The notes beneath the pieces are model-generated. The model ran no database searches, was not told where the DNA came from, and saw only the letters and a list, made by a program, of their open reading frames with translations. A stretch of DNA of 64,000 bases. It comes from Prosopocoilus inquinatus. Taxonomy: Eukaryota > Arthropoda > Insecta > Coleoptera > Lucanidae. Both the position numbers and the translations under genes were made by a program. Location: contig CM069873.1 in assembly GCA_036172665.1 (NCBI GenBank), forward strand, positions 38,988,001 to 39,052,000. The letters run 5' to 3'. Below are positions 22,604-34,928 of the stretch, one piece after another (within the stretch, counting starts at the first letter, position 1; each line of letters starts with the position of its first letter).

Positions 22604-23604
22604 TTCTCATTTGTTGACACTTGTATTGTCACTTTGTCTTTAGCATACACAAGTACCGACAAAAAGTTTTTCTTTTGGTTTAGCTTTTAGTTCTTTTACA
22701 CGACGCTTAATTATTTTTTATTTAAAGTTTATGTACTTTATGTAGTTCTTATTTTAGTTAGGTACTATCGTTATCTTTTGATGTTATCGAAGCACTAAAT
22801 TTCAATCGAACAACTTTTGCATTGTTCGCATGTATCCTTTTAAACACTTCACTTATCCTTTATCCTTTATTTTTGCTGTAATACTGACCTCCTGTTGGAG
22901 GTCAGTATTACCAAATACTGATGACTGCTACTGGTGGAGGTCAACAGAAGTAGAAGCTGCTGCTCGTTACTAGCAGCAACAACAAGACCTGAAAAAGTTC
23001 CGCTGCAATGAAGAACGTGGGCAGTAGAAGAAATCAGGTTCCAACCAAAAGCCAATTTAATTATGGACGTTGGCCGTAGAAGTGTTAAGATAAATTACGT
23101 TAAGTAAAAAAAAATTGAATTTAAACCAAATGTCATACACAGAACAAACATATACTACATTATTTTCTTATACTTATGTTATACAATAATATTATTTCTA
23201 TCTTATGTAAAATTTTACAAGAATTAATGTTTATAAACAAGGATTAATTTTTCATTTGAAAATGTCGATAAGACGACGAAACCGGTCGTGAAGAAAATAA
23301 AAAGAATTGTAGAAAGACTTCGATTTTCAATATATACATCGTATCCCAGGACTCGCGCTCCAGAGAGCAAGGGCAAATGCCGATGGCAATGCGAAACGCA
23401 CATTCGAAAACTATAATTGTCTAACGCAAAGGATAAGGGAGTTAAGAATAAAAAGCAGTAGCCAATCCTAATAGCGGAACCAAGGATAGTTAACACGTAG
23501 GATTGCTCGATCGCCCGATATCGTCTGTCGGGAACGTGTACCTCGTGATGTAATCATCGGTCGTTGCGAAACTTAGCGGAGAAGATGCACAAATTGGAGT
23601 TTTT
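22604..23604. other. no recognised gene; perfect hairpin
   Basis: A perfect 13-bp stem with a 4-base loop lies at 22880-22909 (AATACTGACCTCC, TGTT, GGAGGTCAGTATT). Near 23483 the string GTAGGATTGCTCGATC is shared with the reverse complement of the BEL LTR at 40469-40760, perhaps a scrap of a related LTR. Nothing else is recognised. Confidence 0.5.
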
Positions 23605-24870
23605 CTATGTTTAAGCGCAACTCCTACAATTTGTAACTGGGGCAGACATTCTACCCTCTACACAATCAGGGTTTCGTCCAGGTTTTAGCACGGCTTCGGC
23701 TTTATTAAAAGTAACAAGTGATGTAATTAGAGCAGCAGATAAAGGAGATATTTCTATTTTAACAACTCTAGATTTCTCCAAAGGTTTTGACACCATCGAT
23801 CACCAACTTCTTTGTTATAATCTGAGATATTTTGGAGTTCAAAAAATCTCTTTAAGTTTAACCAAATCCTGCTTGTCAGGTAGATCGCAGAGGGTGATAA
23901 TCGATGGTAGCTCATCAGATTCTGGTGAAGTTATGTCAGGGGTACCTCAGGGATCAGTGCTCGGTTCTCTCCTTTACCTAATTTATACCGCTGATTTCCA
24001 CAAGAATCTCAAAATATGCAGACGACACTCAAATATACGCCAGTTTTAACATTGGAGATATAAGAAATTACGAAAATTTAATTAAGTGCGATTTGAATGA
24101 ATTAATAATGTTCTCTAAATCACACTGTTTAAATATCAACCCGCACAAATCTTCTGCGATTATATTTGGTCCACTTAAAGACCGCCAGAGGGCCACAGAC
24201 GACATAAGTATTTTTGTAGATAACTTTAAATTAAAATTTTCAGCAGAAGTTAAAAGTTTAGGTATTGTATTGAATTACGAACTAAGATTTAGATCACATG
24301 TAAGCAAACTTATTCAGTGCGCTTGCGGTACACTGCGATCTCTTTATACCAACAAAAGTTTTTTTTAAACCTGAAAACGAAAACTATTATGCGAGTATTT
24401 AATTTTATCTTTATTTAACTTTTGCGATGTCGTCTATGGCCCGCGTCTGGATAATATTACCGAATTTAGGATAAAAAAGAACAAAACTCTTGCGTACGCT
24501 TTATTTTAGATCTGCGTAGAAGTGACCATATTTCGCTTGGTTTAAGGTCACTTAATTGGCTGAATGTGAAAAATAGACGACAGCTTCATTTAGGCTGCAT
24601 AATACATATAATTATAATTACAGATAATCCATCGTACCTTCTCGATTGCTTAACTCCACGATGGATAATCCACGGTCGTGAATTGCGCAAAACTGCTAAT
24701 CTGACAGTTCCCCAACATTCAACTGCCTTTTTTACGAGATCTTTTGCTTATACTGCGCCCAAAAATTATAATAAAATTCCTGATAATATAGAGTCCATGC
24801 CTCTGTTGGCTTTCAAATACAACTTACAAGAAAATAACTTTACTGGAGCAGGGATAAATAATAAATTTTA
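23605..24870 (+). pseudogene. LINE RT remnant with YADD block
   Basis: Reverse transcriptase blocks follow in order: QSGFRPGFSTASALL, LDFSKGFDTIDH (block A), SGVPQGSVLGSLLYLIYTAD (block B), then after a small frameshift YADDTQIYASFN (catalytic block C), LKSLGIVLN-like thumb, and a C-terminal segment with FFTRSFAYTAPKNYNKIPD to about 24870. Frames break at about 24005, 24367 and 24470-24560. The element is 5'-truncated, and the 3' UTR (GGTTAGATGGAAGAGC) follows. It resembles the CR1/Jockey group. Confidence 0.85.
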
Positions 24871-25589
24871 ATTTAACTTTCTTTCATATAAATATAAATT
24901 TAGATAATATAATTTACATTGATTTAACTTTATTTTAATTTATCATTCTGTAGCACGAATCATTCAATTATTTAATTACAATTGTGGTTAGATGGAAGAG
25001 CGCCCAGGACAATCTCGCCACAATTTCTTTTGTCTTGTGAATTTTTTTCTCGGAGCGAATGCAGAATACAGGGAAATTCATTTTTACAAGTTTTTTTTGG
25101 TTTTTTGATATTTTTGAGCAAAACAGTTGGTTCCTGGGGATAAAAAAACGGTGCGGAATCATGATATTATAGAAAAGTACGCTAAATAATGATTAAAATT
25201 AAGAAAAAGTGGCATCTAAAATTCCTACCTCGTAAATATTATTTTCCAGTAAATTTTGTGTATAACGTTTTTTTAATATTTATTGAAAACATAGTCAGAG
25301 TTTCAGAAAGACCATAAAATAGATAAAATTAAAGATTAAATCTTAAAAACATTCGTATTAACACTTGTTTCCTCTTTACTGCAGGTACTTTAAATTAACT
25401 TTGTTGACTTTGTTGCTATGGTAAATTTGTATATATGACTTACTACGTACAATACAATTCATTTTTTTCTTTATATGCCGATCAATGCATTAACAAGACT
25501 AACTGCTATACAGCCGTCTGCCTTTAACTTCCAACAAAAAATCTTGTCGTTTTTCAAACATATTTCATTAAGCAAGCATTAATTCAAGA
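24871..25589. other. no recognised gene
   Basis: LINE 3' UTR-like sequence followed by AT-rich DNA without recognisable features. Confidence 0.4.
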
Positions 25590-26588
25590 AATTAATACAA
25601 AAAATTGTTATATAATGCGTTATTACTTAGATACAATAGAAAGTTATCACTAATAAATAATAGCTGAGGACAACTTAGACAACTTACTTGGTTTATTATA
25701 ACCAACAATTTGTGTATTATTTTTAATATTTTTTATTTATTATTAGTTGTCATAAAATTTGGTATTGTAAGTGTAAAGTTCTCTTTGTAAATGTGTAAAA
25801 AGTCATACCAAGAATTCTAAAACATGCGGCATATGTAAAGATCAGATCAGATGGTAGATATGTATTTAAATATTATTTTTCGGTTTCTTAAAATGAAATT
25901 GAAATTACAGTCAGAATTAATTTAAAAAACCTCAGTTTGTTACATTTTCATAGCACACTATTCAGAAATAATACTGAAAATTGAAAAAAATTGATGTGTC
26001 AAAGAGAAAATCGTGAAAAGAAAGAGATGGGTATAGAGAATGCTAATACAGTTCGAAAGAACTTTTAATTCTGATTCTTACGGTATAAAAATATACTGGG
26101 TGTTCTATTTAAAAAACATGACTTTTAGACAGTTGAAATCAGTTCGAGTAGAAGTTACTTTTCAACCAGGGCGTAAACAATTTTGTGTAAAATTAGGTAT
26201 GACCTGAAAGTTTATGAGTAGAGCATACTACAGGCCAAAAATTAAAATTATGGCTTTTGTTACACAAAGATGGCAGCATCATAAACAAGGCACTGCAACT
26301 TTGAATTTTTTTTTTTAAATGGAAATACCTCTAAAACGGCTAATTTCTCTTGTATCACAAAACATTTTTAGGACTTCATGAAGATGTCAAAAATGCAATA
26401 AAAATGGGGTATTCTATTTAAAATAAGAAAGTTGACAGCAACTTCCGGTACAAGCGGAAGTGCCCAGAAGTTGAAAATGTTATATTCTAATAGATCAGTA
26501 TCGGTAACTTATAACTGCAAAATATGAAATGGAAATTCAAAGAGGAAGTCCGTAAAATTTTAATGAATGTGTTGCCTGAATCTCCCTG
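25590..26588 (+). mobile_element. long-TIR TA element, half copy A2
   Basis: Aligns throughout with 38600-39590 and ends in GTTGCCTGAATCTCCCTG, the family terminus, followed by CA instead of TA. The opposite arm is missing. The two copies differ by scattered substitutions and small indels. Confidence 0.8.
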
Positions 26589-26845
26589 CATACACAGAAA
26601 ACGAAAGCAATCCTGCAAATACCAAACCCAATCATAATGGGCACCCTGCAAAATTAGTTGGGACCTATGGACATCCAGCTTGCTCAGAAATTAAGGAAAA
26701 GTTGACGCAAATTGCATGTGTATTATGAATCTATGCGGGTGGTAGATTCGTTCTTTGCAATTTCAAATTCTTATGTCTCATCAGGTCTAAAAAATCATAT
26801 AATTATAACCAAATGTCTGAGAAAAATTTATTATAGAGCTTCTTA

Positions 26846-26998
26846 CGTCTCTTTATCATTTCCAAGTTTCAACGGTGCACCACAATTTGAACAAAAGTAG
26901 AATCCCACGTCAGGGATTAGACACCACTCAACTAATTTTGCTAATAAAGCGATTGGATCATTTTTCAACTCAAAAATTTGCCACAAATTAACAACCAT
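26846..26998 (-). pseudogene. zinc-ribbon N-terminus, ISXO2/Merlin-like (tentative)
   Basis: From the ATG at 26998 a 51-codon frame reads MVVNLWQIFELKNDPIALLA, then LVEWCLIPD and FCSNCGAPLKL before a stop at 26843. The pattern of a short helical start, a WCLIP-like turn and a CxxC zinc ribbon resembles the N-terminus of IS1016/Merlin or ISXO2-type transposases and related insect proteins. The catalytic domain is not visible downstream. The call rests on pattern only. Confidence 0.35.
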
Positions 26999-27937
26999 GT
27001 TAATTAAAAGTTATTTCTAACTATGCTTCTTATAAAGTAACTTAGGATGGGAAGGAAATGAATAAATACAATCATCGAAAAAGATACTTCGAGTAATGGA
27101 ATAATCAAGAAATGAAAATTACTTTTGACAGATCGAAAATAAGTCGAATAATTAAATAACTTCGCCATAGCAACGTGATTACGAAAAATAAGAAAATGTA
27201 TTGAAGTTTAATTATTAATTATTCTCAGGGTATCATTCTCGAAAAAGGACTTACAATTCGTTACCGACGTTGCAAATTGCAAAGCAAATCATTTGCAATG
27301 CAGTCACGTTGTCGTAGTAACTACACAGTCAAAACCGTTTTTGCGCAGTTTTTGTAAATTAGACTCGAGGGGAAGAGCTAAATATGTATAATGGACTATC
27401 GAGGTGTTCAACTTCATTTATGAAAAAAGAAGTGTTAACAGAACAAGATAAATGCAGAATGCGCTGAAGAAGATAAACGCATAATTGCACGGTAAATTAA
27501 TTAATTATTCTTGACCGCCTTAGTGAGCAGACGTGTCTTTGTTCTGTGAGTAAATTTTCTTTATTCAGTGGTTTTCCGCTCATGGATCATTTCATAATTG
27601 TTTTACCTGCATGCGAAAGAAGTATTCAGCATTAAGAAAAGAATTTCCTATCCAGTATTTTCTTGTATGTTTACACATCGTATCGCGCTACGAACTTTTC
27701 GCCGTATTCGAGCGCGCAAGAAACTGTCCTTCGCAGTGCGAAACAAATAACTTACAATCCTTTCTACTTAAACAGAGTAATTTAAATTGGAAATAAATTA
27801 AAACAAAAGTTAATTTTGATTTACACGATCTCAATTTTTTCGCTTTTATTTTGTCTGCTTCCCTCGTACATACGTTGGATGCGTATACACGATTTCATAA
27901 GGACTCTAATTGGGACCGCCAGAAAACAATACTGGGC

Positions 27938-28792
27938 ATGAACTGCGGGAAGTGCAACACTCAGCTTCCTAGGGACGGGGTCCATACATACTGCCAGGGA
28001 TGTTGCAAGGGTTTACATTTTAAATGTTCACTCAAGCAAACAACATGGAAGGGAATGGACCTTGCCAAAAAGGAGGCGTGGAGGTGCGTTAAATGTAGGC
28101 AGGCTAGATCCGACAAAATCGACACATCTGATTCTGAGGATGATGAAAGCTCCATAAAAACAGCTTTGAAGGCGTTAAGGGAAATAGTCTTAAATATACA
28201 GAGCAATCAAGAAGAACTGAAAGCCCAACTGAAAAATTACGAGAATCAGATTGAAACGCTTACTAAGCAAGCTAAGATAAAAGACCAAAAAATTAGCACT
28301 TTACAAAAGAGAGTATCGGATTTGGAAGCCCAGAACAACCAAAATAACATCGAAATTTTCGGAGTTGAGGAATCCGATGAAGAAAACCTGTTGGAGGTAG
28401 TATGCGATGTGATACAGCACTTTCAAACAAACTTGAGCAAAATAAATATATTGGAAGCCTCAAGAAATCACACTAAGAACAACAGCAAAAAGCCGCGTCC
28501 CATCACAGTTAAATTAAACGATAAAAAAATCAAATCAGCAATACTAACTAATAAAAAAATAATAAGAGTTACAAGTCACACAGTTTTTAAAAATAATAAT
28601 AAAGAAAACATCTACGTTTATGAACAGATCTCCCCTTACATGAAGAATTTACTCTGGCTTTCGCGAGTCAAAGCAAAATCACAAAATTGGAAGTTCGTTT
28701 GGGTGAAGGAAGGAAAGATTTTGGCGAGAAAAACTGAGGATTCAAAAGTTCTTACAATTTATAGCGAAAACGATATTGACTTGATCGACTAA
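27938..28792 (+). CDS. LINE ORF1: PHD finger, coiled coil, FP25K-like C-terminus
   Basis: The ATG at 27938 begins MNCGKCNTQLPRDG, giving 284 residues; the frame is open upstream but has no ATG. Residues about 3-55 carry a PHD-type zinc finger (CGKC, CQGCCKGLHFKC, WRCVKC). Residues about 85-145 are heptad-rich and charged, a likely coiled coil. The last ~130 residues resemble the baculovirus FP protein domain found in many insect LINE ORF1 proteins. Such proteins bind the element RNA and form the particle used in reverse transcription. The frame is uninterrupted although its ORF2 partner is damaged. It precedes ORF2 by 33 bases. Confidence 0.8.
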   Translation: MNCGKCNTQLPRDGVHTYCQGCCKGLHFKCSLKQTTWKGMDLAKKEAWRCVKCRQARSDKIDTSDSEDDESSIKTALKALREIVLNIQSNQEELKAQLKNYENQIETLTKQAKIKDQKISTLQKRVSDLEAQNNQNNIEIFGVEESDEENLLEVVCDVIQHFQTNLSKINILEASRNHTKNNSKKPRPITVKLNDKKIKSAILTNKKIIRVTSHTVFKNNNKENIYVYEQISPYMKNLLWLSRVKAKSQNWKFVWVKEGKILARKTEDSKVLTIYSENDIDLID

Positions 28793-28825
28793 TTCATCAA
28801 AAATATTTGTTTACATTTCTCCAAA

Positions 28826-31782
28826 ATGGCTATAGACACTGATTGGCTTCAAGATGATAATGTACAATCTAAATTTAGTGATATGGATTCTTTCGCTCAT
28901 CACTTGCATTCATCAAATCTTCTACACAATTTAAATATTCTACACTTGAATATAATTTATTCGCCCATTTTGATGAATTCATCACTTATATACAGGATCA
29001 CTTAAAAATATTACAAATCATTATCCTAAGCGAAATTAATATAAAACATGATGTTTTATCAAGCTGCATAAATCTATTTAAAATTGACGGTTTTAATACA
29101 AACTTTAAATGCAGAATAAATAAAAGAGGTAGCGGGTTGATCATATTCACAAGAAACACTTTCGAATTAAAAGTCATAAACGACAGCTTTAACAATTGGG
29201 AGGGAATTCTTTGCTGCACAACGATGATCCTTTGTTACATATCCTAGCTCTCTATAGACCCCCAAACATGTCTCGAGCTTCATTTCTAAATGAGCTGAAA
29301 ATGTTTTTATCCTCATACGACTTCAACAGATTTCTAATAATTGGTGACGTAAATATAAACCTGCTGGAACCGGAAGATACACCACAATATGAGGACTCAC
29401 TGGCTTCATATGGATTCCTAAAAGTAATAAACTCTATGACAAGAACACAAATTAGAAATAATGTACTAGCAGCTTCCTACTTAGACCACATATTTGCAAG
29501 AGGATTTATTGAAAGGTCATTAGGAATCATCATCGAATCTAACATATCCGACCACTATTGTATAGTATCTTCCATTAATTTGAATTTACATCAAAATATG
29601 CAAATCTCTGCGCAAACGGAAAAACAAATAGAAAGAATCAAGATGAATTACGTCACATTTGAAAATACGTAAAATTTACGTAATTTACTCACACCTCAGT
29701 CTTATGTCAATATAAATGACGCAGAAGATATGTACAAGCTTCTTTGTAATGCTTACCAAATGGCTACAAACGAATCCAAGACATCCTACAAATACACTGG
29801 ACCCAACTCCAAAAGGATCAAAAAACCATGGATAACCCCAAGCATCTTGGAAAAAATAAAGCTCAGAGACCAACTTTATAGACTCTGGGCAAATAGTCCA
29901 CCTGCGAACAAACATTTTTTATTATACCCTTTACAAATCCACTCGAAATAAAATCACAGCTGAAATCTTAAAGGTTAAAAAGTGTTATTATCATGACTCC
30001 TTCTCAGATAGTAAAGGTGACATGAAAAAAACTTGGGCTACTATAAACGAGGTACTGGGCAGGAGTGCACAAATAAACAATGATACATTCTAAAATACAT
30101 AAAAGATCCTCCAGAAGAAATAGTAGCAAACTTTGCTAATACTTTCACGTGGCAAATCAGCAACATTACTCATTCGTACGACTTGCAGCTTTCTTGTAAA
30201 GGCCCTACCGGAGAGGGTATCTAACATTCCATGTTTCTCCCGGAACCATCGGAACAAGAGATTCAGAAAATCATCTTATCGTTGGATCCTATAAAACCAC
30301 CAGGGACAGACCAAATCCAGGTGAAACATTTAATAACTTATATCAATATTTTTAGTGGTCCTATCCACAAGTTAATAAAATTAATCCTACTAGACAAAAA
30401 GGTACCCAGTGAATTAAAACAATCCATCATCAGACCGATACACAAGAATGGTAGCCATTCATCATACAATAATTACCGTCCAATCTCGTTACTGTCGGTA
30501 GTGGACAAAGTATTTGAAAGATATTTATGTAACAAATTGGTGGACTATCTTACAAAATATAACATAATAACCCCTCAACAATACGGCTTCCAAAAATCAA
30601 AAAGTACTACAACTCTTCTGCAGGATTTCGCCGACGAAATAAATCATAAACTTGACATTAACACACATGTTCTTCTGCTTTTTCATTGACTTCAGCAAAG
30701 CTTTCGACTGCATAAACCATGTGAAGCTCCTCGGCTGTCTGGAGAAAGTTGGAATCAGAGGTCCTGTTCTCGATTTACTGGAAAACTATTTGAAAAATAG
30801 AAAATTCTTCGTTAAAATTGCCAAAACGTACAGTAATGAATACAATATCACTCAAGGTGTTCCCCAAGGCAGCATTCTGGGTCCCATTATTTACCTAATT
30901 TATGTAAACGACGTCCACACCATCTTTAAAACCTGCAAATGCTTCCTTTATGCTGATGATACAGCAATTTTATCAGCACATAAGGACCTTCACATCGCTG
31001 AAACGAACTTACAAGAAGAATTCAATAATTTTCAAAACTGGGCTCATGACAAAGAATTGTCTATTAACTTCGCCAAAACCAAACTGATGTATGTGGCCTC
31101 TCCCCAGTTTAAAATTGCCTCAAATATTGAGATTATAAACCATTCAATCTCGTGTTTACATCAGGATAAACGCGACTGCGATTGCAATTATAAAACTGAA
31201 ATAGTAAAAAAATACACTTACCTGGGGATTCTCCTAGACGATAGCTTCCTTTGGCAGAGCCACATAGACTCTCTATGTACTAAACTTCGTGTATTAGCAG
31301 CCCGATTCTACTATCTTAAATTTCTGATGCCTAAAATAACTCTCAGACTAATATACAGTTCCTTAGTGGAATCAATAATACGTTACGGTATATCTATATG
31401 GGGGTGGGCATCGGTTGTGCACATAAACAGGATTCAATCCTTACAAGATCGTTTTGTAAAGTACTTGATCCCCCATACCATTACTGCAGTTAATCCCTAC
31501 AATTACTGTGGCTTACTACCTATAAAAAAACTCTTGAAATATATAATGATTATAACTTATTACTACTCACCTCTAAATAAAGTAAAGTGCGATGGTCCAC
31601 ATTTCACCAGGGGTCAGTATACGGGAGTGCTGCGTGTGCCATGGTCATTTAATAAATAAGGCGACCGTACATTAGCCGTCACAATTCCAAAAGTTCTAAA
31701 CTCGTTACCGCAAGAATTGCGTAACCTGCAAACTCTTGGAGAGGTGAAGAGACAAGTAAAGGATTGGCTACTGTCAAATTAG
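28826..31782 (+). pseudogene. LINE ORF2: endonuclease and reverse transcriptase, frameshifted
   Basis: The ATG at 28826 begins MAIDTDWLQDD. The AP-type endonuclease is recognisable from ILALYRPPNMS, IIGDVNINLLEP and SNISDHYCI. The RT follows: NNYRPISLLSVVDKVFERY, FIDFSKAFDCINH (block A), TQGVPQGSILGPIIYLIYVN (block B) and FLYADDTAIL (block C, catalytic aspartates intact). After the thumb, the frame ends at a TAA at 31657, but coding similarity (SLPQELRNLQTLGEV) continues to 31782. Frameshifts lie near 28950, 29225, 29670, 29930, 30110-30220 and 30670. Individual domains stay long and open, so inactivation seems fairly recent. Confidence 0.88.
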
Positions 31783-32250
31783 TGATTAGTGTCTACTCAC
31801 CGGGTCTCACCCTCTGTTATTGGGACATAACTCTTGCTTTTGGTTTTTGTTCTATGCAATAGGCCGTATGTAACCCTTTGCGTACTTTCCAATATTGTAG
31901 CAAACTTGTCACAGTATTAATTTTCCGTACCGAATTGTATTCAGTTACTCCTTTAACCTTTACTTTTAAATTTGTTACTAGTTGCTATATATATTTGTAT
32001 TTTTCTTTTCTGCTCATCAGTTACTTTAGTTTTATTATTGTACTTTTTAGGTCATACTTCACTCGCCGCAGACAAGTCCTAGGACTTTGCGGCCATTATT
32101 TGTTCTTAATTATAATTTACCCTTCTTTTTTAGTTTTTTTTTTACATTTGTATTAAATTTCAAATTTTCTATCGTTTTTCTTTGTTATCTTACTAGCAAT
32201 TATTAAGTAATTATTTTCTTGCCTGTATTTTTTCTTCTCTAATGTTTGAC

Positions 32251-32291
<41 letters not shown>

Positions 32292-32306
32292 TTATTATTA
32301 TTATTA
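32251..32306 (+). repeat. (ATT)n tail of the LINE
   Basis: A nearly pure ATT repeat of about 55 bases that ends the LINE 3' UTR. The BEL/Pao sequence starts shortly after, with no BEL 5' LTR between. Confidence 0.9.
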
Positions 32307-32453
32307 AATACTTACTTTTTGTATGACACTTACTTTGAAAATCATATCATCACAACGGGAAGCAAGCAACAATTTACTCGCTCTGCAATTAAAATCAAGT
32401 AAGGAACTTACTATTTTCTATTCTGTTCCTAAATCTTGCGAGAAATAAATTCA

Positions 32454-33990
32454 ATGAGCGAAATTAAAACGTTGGTACGAAAACGTGGCGATGTAAAACG
32501 CAAACTAACTACATTTACGACGTATGTCAATAGTGTCACAAATACTATTGATGACAGACAAAATTATATTCATCAGGTGAAATTAAGACTTCTGGGGACT
32601 ATAGACCTTGCAGATGAATTTAGTGCAATAAATTAGAAATTTTGAAGTTATGACGACAAGATTGAGGAACATAATGCAGAAGCAGATGCATTTGATCTGC
32701 TTACTATATATAACACAATTTCAATTGCAAATACAAGTGTCAAATGGTGAAAGCGCAGCTTATCAAGCTTCCAATACTACTAATCATTTGCCAAAGTCAG
32801 TAAAATTTCCTACTATTGAGCTACCCAATATAAAGTGTATACAGTCACTAAAACTAATAACTAAACATTAATAACTATCAACTAAGAAATTAAAAGACCG
32901 TACTATTCGAAGCGGTTTATACAACTTCACTAAAAATTAAGAATTCGTTTATTTCAATTCTTAGTTGAAAAGGCGGGATGACCGTAAATTTGACTGTACT
33001 TTCTCTCCAGTTAATATTCACTCCACGAAATTTTCACAGCTAGGTGTGCAACGAGCACGCGTAATTTTGGCTTGTATAAACGGAAACTTTTGCATAGCTT
33101 TAATTTTAGTTTAGTTTTAGTGACTGTATAAACCAAGCATTAATGGTAATTTTGGATCTTGGCTTGAATTTAGAGATTCTTTTGAGTCACTGATTCATAA
33201 TAATGAGTCATTAGGGAATGTACAGAAATTTCATTATCTACGAACGTCATTGTCGGATCCTGCAATGCAGTTAATCCATTCATTAGAATTTTCTGCTGCA
33301 AATTATGAAATTGCTTGGACTTCTTTACTAGAATGGTTTAACAAAAACGACTTTTGGTACACATCCATTTCAATGCAATTTTTGAAGTGACAGCTATTTC
33401 AAAAGAATCAGCAGCGCAAATTAGAACGCTGATCGATAGAATTGATCAAAATTTGCGTTCTTTACAAATTTTGGGCGAACCTGTTGAACACTGGTACACG
33501 TTAATTATTCACACAGTTACAAAGAAATTAGACTATCGCACCTTAGGTAATTGGAAATCATAAATTAATCAATATAGTTTACCTAAATATCAGGAATTAA
33601 AACCATTTTTAAATAAAAAGGTCGATTTATTAGAAACAATTGAAAATAACAAGAATACAAGTCTAAAAATAAAACCAAAGCAAGCAGGATTTGTGAAAAT
33701 ATCACAAATGCAATTTTCTCCAAAAAAAAATCACACAATTTATAATTGTTAAGATTTTCCGAAGCTTGAAATACCTGAAAGAACAAAGCGTGTAGAACAA
33801 TTGAAGTTATGTGAGAATTGCTTACGCACCGAAAATAATACAAGCATTTGTCGCCATGGATCCTGTAAGAGATGTAATTTGAAACATAATTCTTTATTAC
33901 AGTTGAATTAATACCAAAAAAAACCGTAACACTGTATTCAAAGGCAAATAATAATACAAGTTTGCTTTCAACCGCTGTAGTCAAGATCAA
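32454..33990 (+). pseudogene. BEL/Pao Gag remnant
   Basis: The ATG at 32454 begins MSEIKTLVRKRGDVKRKL, the usual start of a BEL Gag. Frames continue with FPTIELPNIK, then after a 285-bp MITE with GNFGSWLEFRDSFESLIHNN and LGEPVEHWYT. A cysteine-containing CKRCNLKHNSLL near 33870 is the zinc-binding end. Many stops and frameshifts. No 5' LTR precedes it. Confidence 0.85.
32842..33126. mobile_element. TA-flanked MITE in BEL Gag
   Basis: The ends CAGTCACTAAAACTAA and TTAGTTTTAGTGACTG are inverted repeats, and TATA lies on both sides (32838-32841 and 33127-33130). Length is 285 bp with no coding sequence. It fits a Tc1/mariner-type non-autonomous element. Confidence 0.82.
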
Positions 33991-34014
33991 GCAGGTGATG
34001 ATAGTTATATTTTA

Positions 34015-34530
34015 TGTTGAGCATTACTGGACTGTGATTCTCAGTATAACTTTATTACTACTCAATTATACAATCGATTATGTATAAAGTCAAAGGAAAA
34101 TAAAATTTCGGTAGTAGGAATTGGTACAAAGTTATCTAATGTAACATATGGTTGCAACATTAGCCTGAGTTCTCAAGACAATACTTACATGTGCAGTGTA
34201 ACTGGCCTAATTATAAATTCAATTTGTGTTTCTGATATTTGTTTGGCAGATCCAGAGTTCAATGTTGCAGGCCCTGTTGACATCTTAATTGGTGCAGATT
34301 TATTCTGGAACATATCAAATACAAAAAAGGGTTATCTTAGGAAAAAAACAGTATGTACTTCAATCTACTAAACTAGGATGGATAGTTACGGGACAGTTAT
34401 GGAACAATAATACAATTCCACACTGTGGTCTGGCAATTACCACTGAAATATACAACCAAACTGAAGAATTCAATTTGATTATCCAATTAAAAATGTTGAC
34501 TACTGTGACTCAAACTTCGTAAAAACTCAC
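34015..34530 (+). pseudogene. BEL/Pao aspartic protease region
   Basis: ALLDCDSQYNFIT is the protease active-site region; the usual DSGS/DCGS is here DCDS. It is followed by a VVGIGTK-like stretch, ADPEFNVAGPVDILIGADLF and, after a one-base frameshift, LGWIVTGQLWN, in the order typical for BEL protease leading to RT. Confidence 0.8.
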
Positions 34531-34574
34531 AAAAGAGATAACAATGGCAGGTTTGTAATACGAATTCCGGTTAA

Positions 34575-34912
34575 AACTAAAATAGTAAAGGAGACTGTGG
34601 TTTAAGAGATAATTGAAATTAACCTCCGCCCACAATATCTTTTATATTCATAGATACGTATTTCGGCAGCTAAGCTGCCATCTTCTGTACGCTACTAACT
34701 TAAAACCACTAAAAAGATCTAAAAACAACCCAATCATCTTAATAAAATCATAAAGTTTTAACATTTTTATGATTTTATTAGGATGATTAGGTTGTTTTTA
34801 GATATTCTTAGTGCTTTTAAGTTAGTAGCGTACTGAAGATGGCAGCTTAGCTGCCAAAATATACCAAAATCTACGGATATAAAAATTATTGTGGGTGGAG
34901 GTTAATTTCAAT
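34575..34912. mobile_element. palindromic insertion flanked by 16-bp direct repeats
   Basis: Positions 34612-34912 form a hairpin: ATTGAAATTAACCTCCGCCC pairs with the complementary right arm, each arm about 140 bp and containing TGGCAGCTTAGCTGCC-like palindromes. TACGAATTCCGGTTAA at 34559-34574 recurs with one change at 34913-34928. The insertion lies between Pol protease and RT and includes 37 non-palindromic bases at its left. Confidence 0.75.
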
Positions 34913-34928
34913 TACGAATACCGGTTAA

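Larger units (their letters stand above)
27540..32306 (+). mobile_element. nearly full-length CR1-like LINE
   Basis: A 5' region (about 27540-27937), ORF1, ORF2, a 3' UTR and an (ATT)n tail at 32251-32306 are in the expected order. The 5' boundary is approximate and I see no target duplication, which is common for this group. ORF1 is open; ORF2 is broken by several frameshifts. Confidence 0.85.

Noticed and set aside
33583..33990. 135-codon minus-strand frame rich in hydrophobic residues
   Set aside because: It is the shadow of the decayed BEL Gag zinc-binding region on the plus strand.
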